Shown piece after piece: positions 17,688 to 27,285 of a stretch of DNA of 64,000 nt. This DNA comes from Bacillus sp. DNRA2 (GTDB taxonomy: Bacteria > Bacillota > Bacilli > Bacillales > Cytobacillaceae). Position 1 is the first letter of the stretch. The number at the start of each line of letters is the position of its first letter. Location: contig NZ_JABAIT010000002.1 of the NCBI RefSeq assembly GCF_012843265.1, positions 207,013 through 271,012 on the forward strand, in the 5' to 3' direction. A program made the position numbers and the translations under genes. The notes beneath the pieces were generated by a model, which was not told the origin of the DNA, did no database searches, and saw only the letters and a list, made by a program, of their open reading frames with translations.

Positions 17688-18575
17688 ATGATCATTTCTG
17701 AAAAAATCGTTGTCATAACCGGTGCAAATAGTGGATTAGGATTTGAAACAACAAAGTATTTTGTAAGCATAGGAAATACCGTAGTCATGGCTGTCCGAGA
17801 TGTAAAAAAAGGAGAAGCAGCAAAAACAGAGGTACTCCAGTTATTTCCTCAAGCAAAGATTGATGTTTTTTATCTTGATTTATCTAAATTAACTACTGTA
17901 CGTCAGTTTGTAGAAGCTTTTTCCCGAAAATACGATTTCTTAGATTTATTAATTAATAACGCCGGGGTGATGATTCCTCCTTTTTCTAGGACGGAAGAAG
18001 GCTTTGAACTTCAGTTTGGCTGCAATCATTTAGGGCATTTTGCATTGACTGGATTACTGCTTCCATTTTTGGAAAAAGCAAAACAGCCTCGTGTTGTCAC
18101 GCTAAGTTCCATTGCTCATCGAAATGGCAGCATAGATTTTGATAATTTGGATGGTTCAAAGGGGTATCGTGCCATGAAGTTTTATAGTCAAAGCAAGCTG
18201 GCGAACCTTCTATTTGCAAAAGAATTCGACGAACGCTTAAAACGAAACGGATACAAAACAATCAGCTTGGCAGCCCATCCCGGCATTTCCTCTACGAATC
18301 TATTTAGAATTGGCAAAGAAAAGGCACCTTGGTATGTCAAGCCTATCATCAAGCTCATTGCGCAACCAGCTGAAAAAGGGGCATTGCCTACGATCATGGC
18401 AGCCACAGACGAGAAACTAGTTGGTGGCGAATACATCGGCCCTGACGGTGCAGGCAATCGCAAAGGCAACCCTGCCATCGAAATACCTCGAGCGCATGTC
18501 TATAACAAAGCAACCATGGTGAAACTATGGACTGTTTCAGAACAATTAACGTCAGTGAAATTTAATCTGAATTAA
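17688..18575 (+). CDS. Short-chain dehydrogenase/reductase (retinol dehydrogenase-like)
   Basis: This 295-aa SDR has all classical marks: the cofactor motif TGANSGLG at residues 11-18, NNAG at 90-93, the catalytic Ser at 140-141 (TLSS), and YSQSK with Tyr166 and Lys170. The size and sequence around the active site resemble the retinol dehydrogenase/WWOX-like branch. NADP is probably preferred (AVRDVKK after the second strand) but this is inferred. The substrate is unknown. AAGGGG precedes the ATG. It is the only plus-strand gene between the Wadjet operon and the helicase-nuclease pair, and it runs into a tandem-repeat array. Confidence 0.88.
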   Translation: MIISEKIVVITGANSGLGFETTKYFVSIGNTVVMAVRDVKKGEAAKTEVLQLFPQAKIDVFYLDLSKLTTVRQFVEAFSRKYDFLDLLINNAGVMIPPFSRTEEGFELQFGCNHLGHFALTGLLLPFLEKAKQPRVVTLSSIAHRNGSIDFDNLDGSKGYRAMKFYSQSKLANLLFAKEFDERLKRNGYKTISLAAHPGISSTNLFRIGKEKAPWYVKPIIKLIAQPAEKGALPTIMAATDEKLVGGEYIGPDGAGNRKGNPAIEIPRAHVYNKATMVKLWTVSEQLTSVKFNLN

Positions 18576-18613
18576 TAGATGAGGACGTTGGAGCGGAGAT
18601 GAGAGATGATTCA

Positions 18614-18990
18614 TGCGTTATCGTTCCCATTCTTTCGAATCTATGAATTTTTGGGCACGATTCTCCTACTATCGTGCCCATTTTTTCGAAATTACAAATT
18701 TTTGGGCACGATTCTTGCGTTATCGTTCCCTTTTTTTCAAATCTACGAATTTTTGGGCACGATACCCGCGTTATCGTTCCCTTTTTTTCGAATCTACGAA
18801 TTTTTGGGCACGATTCTTGCGTTATCGTTCCCTTTTTTTCAAATCTACGAATTTTTGGGCACGATTCTTGCGTTATCGTTCCCTTTTTTTCGAATCTACG
18901 AATTTTCGGGCACGATACCCGACCTATCGTTCCCGTTTTTCCGAAATCACAAATTTTCGGCAACAATTCTCCCGCTATCGTGCCCATTTT
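18614..18990. repeat. 51-bp tandem repeat array, about 7 copies
   Basis: Units with TTTTTGGGCACGAT recur at 51-bp steps (18,651, 18,702, 18,753, 18,804 and on). Each contains an imperfect hairpin (GGGCACGAT ... ATCGTTCCC, 9-nt loop). Because 51 is a multiple of 3, at least four frames stay open. The 17-residue repeats so produced (for example KKGTITQESCPKIRRFE on the minus strand) are by-products, since none has a proper start context. A solitary unit recurs at 19,361-19,420. Confidence 0.9.
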
Positions 18991-19004
18991 TCGAAACTAA
19001 GGCA

Positions 19005-19360
19005 AATCTACGCAGCACTTTACATCGAAACTGCCAATGAAATGTATCATAAAGCGGGTCTATGCAACACTTTCAACGAAAACTGCTAATGAAATGTATC
19101 ATAGAGCAAATCTATGCAACACTTTCAATCAAAATCGCCAATAAAATGTATCCTAGAGCGGGTCTACGCAACACTTTCAACGAAAACCTCCAATGAAATG
19201 TATCCTAGAGCGGGTCTACGCAACACTTTCAATCAAAACAGCCAACGAAATGTATCCTAGAGCAAGTCTATGCAACTCTGCCAATCAAAACAGCCAACGA
19301 AATGTATCCTAGAGTGGGTCTACGCAACACTTTCAATGAAAACCGGCAATGAAATATAGC
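19005..19360. repeat. 52-bp tandem repeat array, about 7 copies, inverted relative to the 7.6-kb array
   Basis: CTAYGCAACACTTTCA-type units are spaced exactly 52 bp apart (GCA positions 19,012, 19,064, 19,116, 19,168, 19,220, 19,272, 19,324). They are the reverse complement of the 7,610-7,912 family and contain the same TAGA-N5-TCTA hairpin. The two arrays face each other across about 11 kb holding the selenoperoxiredoxin, hemoglobin, Wadjet operon and SDR gene. Confidence 0.9.
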
Positions 19361-19471
19361 GAATCTACGAATTTTTGGGCACGATACTCGCGTTATCGTT
19401 CCCATTTTTTCAAAACCATACAAAAAAATAGCCTGCATGCCAAGCAACACTTGGCAGACAGGCAATTCCCT

Positions 19472-22400
19472 CTATAATTCATCACTAGCAAAATGAATCA
19501 TCGCTCCGACGACAGGCATATGAATCCATGCTTCACAAACTGGCCGGCCTGTAGCGACAGTCAGTGCCTCAGCGTATATCCGGAGCTGCGGCAGGTAACT
19601 CATACTCTTAGACAGCCAATCGGCTTCTTTACCTGGGAACGATTTATGGTCAATGATCACCCAGCCACTCGGCGTTTCAAGCAATAAATCAATCCAGCCT
19701 GACGCCTTCTGTAAACCTTTCCGAATATGGATCGGCCACTCGGAATGTTTCGAAATTAAATCGGGATACTGTTCAAAAATAAACTGCTGTAACCGGTCGG
19801 AAGCCTCAAGCATCGACTCTGTTGTTAAAGCATATATACCATGACGGTCACTGATCGCTTGTGCCAGTGCCAGTCTCTCTTGTTTCGGCTTTGTTCGGTC
19901 ATCGGCAGCTAAAAATGCATGTACCATATCCCCAAGCAAGGCCATTTCCGGATTGCCTGTTAGTGGAAGACGTGTGCCAATGCGATGAATTCTTGAAACA
20001 TCATCAAACACTTCCGATACTTCGCTGCTACTATCCACCACAGTTTGATCATTCTTGATCCCACTCGGGTTAAATCTCGCCGGAACAAACGGTACTGCTT
20101 CAATTGATTTCCCCACATAAACAGGTTCTTCCTCAGATGAACTCGGATTGGTTAGTTCTGAATCAGCCTCAACAGAAAGCAATCTGACTTTGCAATGAAA
20201 ACTGTTTCCCTTCACCACTATTTTTCCAGTTTGATTATCTGGTGGAAACTCCCCTTCTACTTCACCGGCAGCACCAAGATTTCCAATAACAGGTATGCCC
20301 ATATCATCCGTCAATTCACTCAGCCAGCCCACTTTTGAAAAATCCCTTGCTGTGAAAACAAGATAATCCCTAGCTCGCGTCATACCTACGTACATGAGCC
20401 GTTGATTTTCGTCTAAAAGCTGGCGTTGCCTGTGCTTGAGCTCAGGTGCATCTAGGACATGGGTATCGAGTCCTACCTTGGTTGCTTGCTTTCCATATGG
20501 CCAAGGCCAATAATAAAGGCGGCGTCCGTAGAGCGGATCCTCTACATTAAAGCCTTGCGTACTGACTGCGGTTACTTGGTCAAATACAGGTAAATTGCCT
20601 CGGTCTGAAGATTTGTCTAAAGAATTTAAAATAACAAACGGCCACTCTAACCCTTTTGCCTTGTGGTAGGTCAAGACTCGAACCGCATTGTCATTGGTGG
20701 ATTCTGCTACCAAATTTAATTCTTTATCCCTTTTCACATCATTACTTAAGAATAAAATAAAACCAGTCGTTGTTGCAGCGTTTCCATTCGTACCGGCAAC
20801 ATCTTCATATTTGATTGCCAATTTGCGAAGCGCATCTAAGTTCGCAAGTCGCTGTTCCTGCTGTCCCCAGCTTAAGGCGATTTCATCTGCACTTGATACA
20901 ACAAGCGCCATGTCCACCACTTCACTCGGGCTCATTTGAACAATTTTTGCACGGGCCTTGTCCAAATCATGGATGACTGGCTCAGTTTCAATAATGTTTA
21001 CTCGCTTCTCGGCATCAAGCCAATCAGAGAGCCAGCGTCCTTCACCCCATTCAGCAGATGAAAAATGGATTAATTCCGCCAACGCCAGCGTATCCCGAGG
21101 ATCCACCAGGTATCTAATCGCTGCGACCGCGAAAACAACTTCTGGCGTATCTAATAAACCACTTTCGCCAACTGTTGCAGGAATTCCTAGATTTGAGAGT
21201 GCTTCGGCAATTCTAACGCATTCATCATTTGACCTGCAGAGAATGGCGACGTCGCCTCCTTTAAGTGAACGAAGCTCTCGGGTTATTTTATCAATAATTT
21301 GGTAGTGGTCTGTTTGACTCAATACCTTCTTCACACCAAGAGCAATATGAGCTGCGTCAGTTTTTACATTCTTTGAATGAGGGTAGAACCAGGTTTCGAC
21401 CGCTAGCGCTTGTTCGGGCTTATCCTCCCGCATTGGATCGAGTGCAGTCCGTTCCGCCGCCATTCCTCTTGCTTCAAAAACCGGAACAAAAATCGCGTTA
21501 ACAAAATCAACCAACGACTTACGCGAACGATAAGAAGCATCTAAAATTTCAATATCTAAATCATCGATACTAGTCATAGCCGTTTGCATCAATTCCGGAT
21601 CCGTTCCCCTAAAACCATAGATTGCCTGCTTGACATCCCCAACCCACGTGGCACTTTCAGCGATTTCGCGAAGCTGCATGTTTAAAGCAATCTGCAAAGG
21701 ACTTGAATCTTGGAATTCATCGATAAACACTGCCGAAATCCGATCGATAAGCACTTCTCGATTTTGTTGATCCTTCAGCAACTTAAGCGCCAATGCCTCT
21801 TGGTCGGTAAAGTCGATTAAGCCACGCTTCCTTTTTTCCTCCGCGTAAAGTTCCATAGCCTCCGATGCACAATGGAATACAGCAAACATGGCGTTTTTCA
21901 TATCCTCATGTAACCTTGGGTGTCGGTCATGAACTGATGCAGCGGCATGAATCGGGGAAACGGCATCCATGCTTTTTTTGGCAGGGGCAAGCTTGCTTAG
22001 CTTCGCCCATTGCTGCCAGGTGAGAACGCCGTTTCGGTCCCATTCTCGAATTACTTCGTCTAACACTTCCATCGCTTTTGCTGTCGTTTTAGTTGTATCA
22101 GCACCAGGCAGTTCAGATTTTGCCACCTGTAAAGCAGATCTTAATGTTTCATCTAGTTGGTCTGGATTTGGTAAAGCTTCAGGCAGCCATTTTGTCATAT
22201 TATCCCATGAGAATTCGGCACATGCCTGCACTTCAGCTGGACTCATTCCATTCTCACGAGCAAGCTCTAGCACTTGCAGTACTTTCTTCCGCCAGTTATT
22301 GTTTTCATCTAAATTGTCCAATCCGAGCCGAAGGAATACTTCGCGATAATCTCGGTAAAATTTCATAATCACTTCATCGGCAATCGCATGAAACAAAGCG

Positions 22401-22723
22401 GAAGCTTCGGTATCGGCCAACACTTTTTGCACCGGTGACAAGCCCATTTCAAGGGCGAATTCTCGTAAAAGTCTTCCAAAGACGCTATTCATCGTTCCGA
22501 CATACCCGTCCAAAATACGGGCTGCTGCCTCGGCATCCCCTGATTCTAGCAATCTAAGCCGAACACGTTCGATGAGTTCTTCAGCAGCTTTTGTCGTAAA
22601 GGTGGTTGCCATAATATTTTCCGGTGGCACGCCATTTTGAATTGATTTTAATATCTCACCGGAAAGGCGATACGTTTTTCCAGCTCCCGCTCCGGCACTC
22701 AACATGGTTAACTTTCCGGTCAT
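19472..22723 (-). CDS. AddA/RecB-like UvrD-family helicase-nuclease
   Basis: This 1,083-aa superfamily 1A helicase has Walker A SAGAGAGKT (residues 9-17), TTFTTKAAEEL, Walker B DEFQD (335-339), GDVKQAIYGFRG, TYHKAKGLEWPFV and RLMYVGMTRARDYL. A C-terminal PD-(D/E)XK nuclease follows (GWIDLLLETPSGWVIIDHK). This is the AddA/RecB layout, somewhat shorter than housekeeping AddA. Its ATG overlaps the stop of the AddB-like gene by 4 nt (ATGA), so they form a two-gene operon. GGAGGG precedes the start. It likely resects or degrades double-stranded DNA ends. Proximity to Wadjet suggests, but does not prove, a defence role. Local GC appears higher than in the neighbours. Confidence 0.85.
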   Translation of the reverse strand: MTGKLTMLSAGAGAGKTYRLSGEILKSIQNGVPPENIMATTFTTKAAEELIERVRLRLLESGDAEAAARILDGYVGTMNSVFGRLLREFALEMGLSPVQKVLADTEASALFHAIADEVIMKFYRDYREVFLRLGLDNLDENNNWRKKVLQVLELARENGMSPAEVQACAEFSWDNMTKWLPEALPNPDQLDETLRSALQVAKSELPGADTTKTTAKAMEVLDEVIREWDRNGVLTWQQWAKLSKLAPAKKSMDAVSPIHAAASVHDRHPRLHEDMKNAMFAVFHCASEAMELYAEEKRKRGLIDFTDQEALALKLLKDQQNREVLIDRISAVFIDEFQDSSPLQIALNMQLREIAESATWVGDVKQAIYGFRGTDPELMQTAMTSIDDLDIEILDASYRSRKSLVDFVNAIFVPVFEARGMAAERTALDPMREDKPEQALAVETWFYPHSKNVKTDAAHIALGVKKVLSQTDHYQIIDKITRELRSLKGGDVAILCRSNDECVRIAEALSNLGIPATVGESGLLDTPEVVFAVAAIRYLVDPRDTLALAELIHFSSAEWGEGRWLSDWLDAEKRVNIIETEPVIHDLDKARAKIVQMSPSEVVDMALVVSSADEIALSWGQQEQRLANLDALRKLAIKYEDVAGTNGNAATTTGFILFLSNDVKRDKELNLVAESTNDNAVRVLTYHKAKGLEWPFVILNSLDKSSDRGNLPVFDQVTAVSTQGFNVEDPLYGRRLYYWPWPYGKQATKVGLDTHVLDAPELKHRQRQLLDENQRLMYVGMTRARDYLVFTARDFSKVGWLSELTDDMGIPVIGNLGAAGEVEGEFPPDNQTGKIVVKGNSFHCKVRLLSVEADSELTNPSSSEEEPVYVGKSIEAVPFVPARFNPSGIKNDQTVVDSSSEVSEVFDDVSRIHRIGTRLPLTGNPEMALLGDMVHAFLAADDRTKPKQERLALAQAISDRHGIYALTTESMLEASDRLQQFIFEQYPDLISKHSEWPIHIRKGLQKASGWIDLLLETPSGWVIIDHKSFPGKEADWLSKSMSYLPQLRIYAEALTVATGRPVCEAWIHMPVVGAMIHFASDEL

Positions 22724-25455
22724 ACTTGCACCCTCCTAAGCCCACATAGATTCTGATATTCACAAAATTTGCATGGAGGGTCAATTAATGATACAAATGG
22801 CTCCTCTTCTGCAATATCATCCGAAGTTTGCGTTGATTTTTCTGGCACACCTGGGGCAATCGCTGTCCCCTTTGCCAGTTGTGTCCAAACGTCAGCTACT
22901 GATTTTTTTATGATTTGATGTGTTTCAATGAGCGACGGCCCCTGTACATGGTAGTCCGATGGAAATTCCTCATGCGGAACGCTGTAGAAATGACCAGTTC
23001 TCAGCATAAAATAAGCAACGGGTAGCTCTTCATCTTCATGGTCTGCTAATAACCAATGGTAAAGTGATAATTGCACGGACAATTTCTCTAGACGTTCTTT
23101 ATAATTCGCCGGTCGTTTTGACCATTTCGCATCAAAGAGAATCTTTTTACCTGTGGTGGTTTCCCCAACAAGGTCTAAGCGACCCTTGAATTCTACTCCT
23201 TCATTCCAAGGTTTTTGCACTTCCAATTCGGTATGTTGAATCTTAATTCCGGCTCGGTTCAACACTTTAAAAAAGTGCCTAATCGATGTTTGCAGTTTGT
23301 AGCGAGTTTCGTTTCGAACAATTCCGTTTTGCGGCTCCAAGAGCGGTGCGGCAAGCATTGGTGTCAATCCATCAAATAATTCGCCGACCCGAATTCTTGC
23401 CTCGTCTTCGTTCCAGTTTGATTTTTCCGTAATTAACGTTTCCAAAATGACATGTCCGAGATTTCCAAGCATGACTGATTCGTTTGGCGTGGATAAAATA
23501 TTGCCAGGTTTTACGTTGGCAGCATATTTAAATGTCCACTTTACCGGACAGCTGATTAACCCCTCAAAACTAGTCGCTGATTCTTCCTTCCGAGGCAGAA
23601 CCACTTGTTCTGGAATCCGCCAGGTTCGGATCGGCTCTGGGATCATCCGTCTTGGTAAAGGTGACCTTTCAAAGACATTACCGAACAAATGAATGCTCGG
23701 TTGTTTGCGTAGATCTGACGCCTCAACGCTAATGTTCTCTACTGCAGTGTTATCTTGCGCCACAGCGTAGCGAATTTCGTCCCATAATGGATGTAGCGGA
23801 ATTTCCTCCCCTTTTACTTTTGCAGGCGCAAACAGGATTAACTTGCGATTAGCAAATCTCACCGCACGCTGCCACGCTGCAGCTTCCCTCCGCCGGCGAA
23901 CGTCTTCTTCCAATAAATAAACACCATGGTCCTTTAACCATGAACGTTCGGCTCGGGTCCAGGTGCGGATGTTCGGTCCCGCCATGTTTTTATGAAACCC
24001 CCACCAAAGAATGGTATCGACTTTGTCCCAAATTTGCCCGGGATGGTCAATAACTTGCCAAGTTGTTGCCTCTTCTTTGTAGCTGTCTAGTTTCGCACCT
24101 TCACCCAAGACGGAATCAAGTATGCGCGCTACTTGTAGATGGGTCACATTGCTGACACCAAGCGACTTAACGCCCTCAAGGATTTCGTTTGCAACCTGTG
24201 TGGCCTTAACGTATATGAGGTCATTTTTTTGATGATAATTCGTTGCCGCCCAATGACTTACTTTTTGACATATCTGGGCGAATTTTTCGTAAGGAATTCC
24301 AACGTTCGGATTATAATATCCATGGCGAATCCACAGGTCCAGCTTCTCATTTAAATTCTTACGACGTTTCTTTATTTCGGTTGCATCGCAGCCTTCTTCG
24401 ACCCACATTTCCTCATAGTCCTGGATCCCGTCCTCGATTGCCTGTTGCCATTTCGGACCGCCAATCCCTGGATTTGCTGCTAACTCCCTAGCAAGCCGAA
24501 AGCGGATTTTCCCTGGGACCGGGGAAGCTGGAATCGTTAATAACTCCATCATTCGGTCCACCCTTATCGGCTCCCAATATGTATCGATTGTAAGAGGTAA
24601 AACTTGAAGCACCGCACGCCATTTAGAAGAAGTATCAACGCCTGCTCCTGGAACACCGCGTCGATGAAGCAGCTCGTCAAGAAACATCGCACCCTCACCC
24701 TTTATGATCACGGTGTTTTCTGCTGATGTATGTTGAAGCAAGCTGATTAAATAATCAGCTGCATCCCATTCCTGCTCTGATCGAACTAACAGTAAGCTTC
24801 CATCTCCTTGGGCTTTGCCGCTAGATTGTTTAGCAGCGAGAACCTCCTGCAACATCGAAAGATCCGTCGCAGCGTCGGCTTGGTCGTCGATGCTGTTTGT
24901 TCGAAGCGGTTTTTTCTCTATTTGTACACCTTTGTCTCTTAAAATATTGATTAATTGAACACACCATGGGTCCCACATTGTTTCATCTTCATCCACGATT
25001 GAAATGGTATCGATATCTAAACTGATTTGGTCATGCAGTTTTGCAAGCAATGCCCTTACGTGATCTGGGAATCCCCATGTTTTATTCACATTAGCTAGTT
25101 CTATTTGTGCCAACGTCTCTAGCCATTTGCTTCCGGCAGTATGAACGGCCGGATTCCAGCCCGATAGCACTAACTCATCACGTTTGTGAAGTAACTCTCT
25201 GGTTGTGTTCCATGAGTCTGTTGCTAAGGATTTTGAGAAAGGCTGATTTCCAGTATCTTGTTTTCGTAACAAATCCTGCCACTCAGCGATCCGGATGTTT
25301 TCCGAAGCTTTAGGGGCAGTTAATCCTAACTGGGTTTCTAAAATGCCGATTAATCCGGTAAAACCGGTTATGACGGTACCTACGATTGCATCATTTTCCC
25401 TAAGCGCATCTGGGTATGTAGCAGAATCAAGCCAGTAGCCAAGTATGATATTCAA
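22720..25455 (-). CDS. AddB-like PD-(D/E)XK nuclease with Fe-S cluster
   Basis: A 911-aa partner of the AddA-like helicase. The C-terminal third has a RecB-family nuclease: His668 in LGNLGH, Asp761 in GRLDLVG, and Asp775-x-Lys777 in LFDAKW. It is framed by four cysteines (C636, and C895, C898, C904 in CKFCEYQNLC), the arrangement that binds a 4Fe-4S cluster in AddB. The N-terminus lacks a GxxGxGKT ATP motif, so the helicase-like part is probably inactive. The start is a TTG preceded by AAAGGAGGAG. Whether it is a second recombination exonuclease or a defence module cannot be told without comparing it with the genome's main addAB. Confidence 0.82.
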   Translation of the reverse strand: MNIILGYWLDSATYPDALRENDAIVGTVITGFTGLIGILETQLGLTAPKASENIRIAEWQDLLRKQDTGNQPFSKSLATDSWNTTRELLHKRDELVLSGWNPAVHTAGSKWLETLAQIELANVNKTWGFPDHVRALLAKLHDQISLDIDTISIVDEDETMWDPWCVQLINILRDKGVQIEKKPLRTNSIDDQADAATDLSMLQEVLAAKQSSGKAQGDGSLLLVRSEQEWDAADYLISLLQHTSAENTVIIKGEGAMFLDELLHRRGVPGAGVDTSSKWRAVLQVLPLTIDTYWEPIRVDRMMELLTIPASPVPGKIRFRLARELAANPGIGGPKWQQAIEDGIQDYEEMWVEEGCDATEIKKRRKNLNEKLDLWIRHGYYNPNVGIPYEKFAQICQKVSHWAATNYHQKNDLIYVKATQVANEILEGVKSLGVSNVTHLQVARILDSVLGEGAKLDSYKEEATTWQVIDHPGQIWDKVDTILWWGFHKNMAGPNIRTWTRAERSWLKDHGVYLLEEDVRRRREAAAWQRAVRFANRKLILFAPAKVKGEEIPLHPLWDEIRYAVAQDNTAVENISVEASDLRKQPSIHLFGNVFERSPLPRRMIPEPIRTWRIPEQVVLPRKEESATSFEGLISCPVKWTFKYAANVKPGNILSTPNESVMLGNLGHVILETLITEKSNWNEDEARIRVGELFDGLTPMLAAPLLEPQNGIVRNETRYKLQTSIRHFFKVLNRAGIKIQHTELEVQKPWNEGVEFKGRLDLVGETTTGKKILFDAKWSKRPANYKERLEKLSVQLSLYHWLLADHEDEELPVAYFMLRTGHFYSVPHEEFPSDYHVQGPSLIETHQIIKKSVADVWTQLAKGTAIAPGVPEKSTQTSDDIAEEEPFVSLIDPPCKFCEYQNLCGLRRVQV

Positions 25456-25548
25456 GTCCGTGTTCTCCTCCTTTAATCAAACAAATCTCATTTCATTATA
25501 TTTCTGGAAAAATATCCTTTTACAATATTTACTAGCTTTATTTTACAC

Positions 25549-25578
25549 AAAAAGGCGTACTAAAAATAGTACACCGTT
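25549..25578 (-). terminator. Terminator for the MDR oxidoreductase gene
   Basis: On the minus strand CGGTGTACTA pairs with TAGTACGCC (one mismatch) around a short T-rich loop, followed by TTTTTGTG. It lies about 90 nt after the stop codon at 25,663. Confidence 0.65.
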
Positions 25579-25662
25579 TTCTTTATATCTGAATTTTCAT
25601 TTACAAAAATTAAACCATATCCCAGCCATCCTCGTTTGTACTGCTCCATCAAATTTTTTCAC

Positions 25663-26655
25663 CTAATAGCTTGTTAGAAACACCTTTCCATTTCTTATTT
25701 TAGAAAATTCAACAGCTTCAACAGCACTACCCACGTCTAGTAAATCGTAACGAGAATCTTCCTTCATCATTTTTAACTTCCCAGCTTCAATCAGTGAAAT
25801 CAAATGTTTAAACGTTCCTTGCCATTTCTCTGCTGTTACGGTTTTGTTCCAATGACGCAAATGAAATATATTAGCATTCACTTTTGCTATTTTTACAATA
25901 TCGGCCCAATTGACCTGTTTTCCTGATAAAAGACCGATTGTGATAAAATTTCCATTCGGGTGCACACAAAACGCCAAGTCATTTCCGTCAGAACCGCCAA
26001 TCGAATCAATCGCTGCATATGCCCCTTTTCCATTCGTTAATTCCATAACGGTTTCGCGAAGTGGAGACTGAGACGTATCGATTACCTCAGAAGCACCAAG
26101 CTGAAGTAATTCAGCAGTATGTTTGTTGTTTCTCGTCACAGCAATCAATCGAAAGCCGATAATCTTTGCTAGTTGGGCAAAAATATGGCCGATTGCCGAC
26201 CCGCACGCATTGACTAACAAAACCTGATTCGGGCTAATTTTTAATACCTCCGTACAAACCACCCAGGCAGTAATGGGATTAATATACATTTGTGCAGCTG
26301 TAAAATCATCGATTGTATCAGGTACGACCACTGCATGTTCCGCTTTTGTTTTAACGAATTCTTGCCACGTCCCTTCCCCACGCAATGGCAGAACCCGCTT
26401 ACCAATCAAATTTTTCGAAACGAAAGACCCAACCGCATCAACAATTCCAACACCTTCATACCCCGGAATATTAGGCAAAGAAATTCGATGTGCATATGAG
26501 CCTCTAATCGGGATTAAATCAGAAGGATTAATTGGGCGAGCCAGCATGCGGACAAGGACTTCATCATCTTTCGGTGGTTCAATTGTTTTGTTTTCAATTT
26601 TGAGCACTTCTTTAGGACTACCAAATTCGTAAAATATAATGCATTTTGCTTCCAA
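25663..26655 (-). CDS. Zinc-independent MDR-family oxidoreductase (quinone reductase/enoyl reductase-like)
   Basis: This 330-aa protein is a medium-chain dehydrogenase/reductase. Markers are RPINPSDLIPIRGSY near residue 36, NIPGYEGVGIVDAVG, and a Rossmann segment LVNACGSAIGHIFAQLAKIIG near residue 148. The catalytic and structural zinc ligands of alcohol dehydrogenases are absent. This fits the quinone oxidoreductase/2-enoyl thioester reductase branch, which uses NADPH. It is transcribed alone, with a terminator behind it. A MarR-DoxX quinone-stress pair lies 600 bp upstream, which makes a role in electrophile or quinone detoxification possible but unproven. Confidence 0.82.
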   Translation of the reverse strand: MEAKCIIFYEFGSPKEVLKIENKTIEPPKDDEVLVRMLARPINPSDLIPIRGSYAHRISLPNIPGYEGVGIVDAVGSFVSKNLIGKRVLPLRGEGTWQEFVKTKAEHAVVVPDTIDDFTAAQMYINPITAWVVCTEVLKISPNQVLLVNACGSAIGHIFAQLAKIIGFRLIAVTRNNKHTAELLQLGASEVIDTSQSPLRETVMELTNGKGAYAAIDSIGGSDGNDLAFCVHPNGNFITIGLLSGKQVNWADIVKIAKVNANIFHLRHWNKTVTAEKWQGTFKHLISLIEAGKLKMMKEDSRYDLLDVGSAVEAVEFSKIRNGKVFLTSY

Positions 26656-26796
26656 AACTAGTAATCTCCTTTACCACAGCACAGTGAACAATTCTGTGCG
26701 GTTTTCTGTGTATGTATTCTGATGATATCGTTAATTATTATTTTACCTATCAGATACAGGAAACATCTACTAGTTTTTGGACTAGGAGGTTTACTT

Positions 26797-26985
26797 GGAA
26801 CGGACATGTAGTTCGTTATTTTACTTAAAACAACTGTTTTGAGGATTGATGTGGACATCAGGTACGTTATTTGCTAAAAACCATGACAAACTACTCTATA
26901 TTTCGGCAAATAAAGGCATCTATGTCCGTTTGGACTCTTAACATTCTCTTTTTCGAGAAATAGAGGAACCTATGTCCGTTTCTAC
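26797..26985. repeat. Short ~51-bp spaced repeats with GGACAT cores
   Basis: GGACATGTAGTTCGTTATT (26,802) and GGACATCAGGTACGTTATT (26,853) are 51 bp apart. Two inverted units with CTATGTCCGTTT follow near 26,920 and 26,970. A related pair lies at 35,600-35,735. No gene is evident in the 26,656-27,166 interval. Confidence 0.65.
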
Positions 26986-27166
26986 TGCACCCTATTCTCG
27001 ATTTGCTGTCCCTGCACTGAATAGACATGACGAATCTGTAACTTGGACAAACGGTTCAAACTTTCTATAGAGCTATATTTAATAACTAAACAATAATGAA
27101 TGAACGTTCAATCATTTAAGTTATACACAATTTTCGGAATTGTCCCGCGATAAAATATATTAAAAT

Positions 27167-27193
27167 GGCTAATCGGAAACTTACCGATTAGCC
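27167..27193 (-). terminator. Terminator downstream of doxX
   Basis: GGCTAATCGG (27,167-27,176) and CCGATTAGCC (27,184-27,193) form a perfect 10-bp stem with a 7-nt loop. On the minus strand ATTTTAATATATTTT follows. Confidence 0.75.
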
Positions 27194-27273
27194 TACTTTC
27201 CTTATGTTGTTTTTAGTCGTTTTTAATTCTTCCTTATCTTAACATTCATATTTCACTTGATTGAAGAATTTTT

Positions 27274-27283
27274 AATTCGAGAT
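27274..27283 (-). promoter_or_regulatory. MhqR-type operator half-site
   Basis: AATTCGAGAT is identical to one arm of the palindrome between marR and doxX. It lies at the 3' edge of doxX. The other arm is not conserved, so it may be chance or a relic. Confidence 0.3.
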
Positions 27284-27285
27284 AT

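Noticed and set aside
18562..19089. Four overlapping open frames of 108-158 codons with 17-residue repeats
   Set aside because: They arise from a stop-free 51-bp tandem repeat. They have no ribosome binding sites and none is favoured over the others.
19005..19360. CRISPR-like array of regularly spaced repeats
   Set aside because: The whole 52-bp unit is repeated with only small differences. There are no unique spacers, no leader and no cas genes.
22720..25455. AddB-like protein as a second active helicase
   Set aside because: No GxxGxGKT-type ATP motif is seen at the N-terminus; only the nuclease and Fe-S parts are supported.
26658..26858. 66-codon minus-strand frame upstream of the oxidoreductase
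   Set aside because: No ribosome binding site; low-complexity and repeat-derived sequence.
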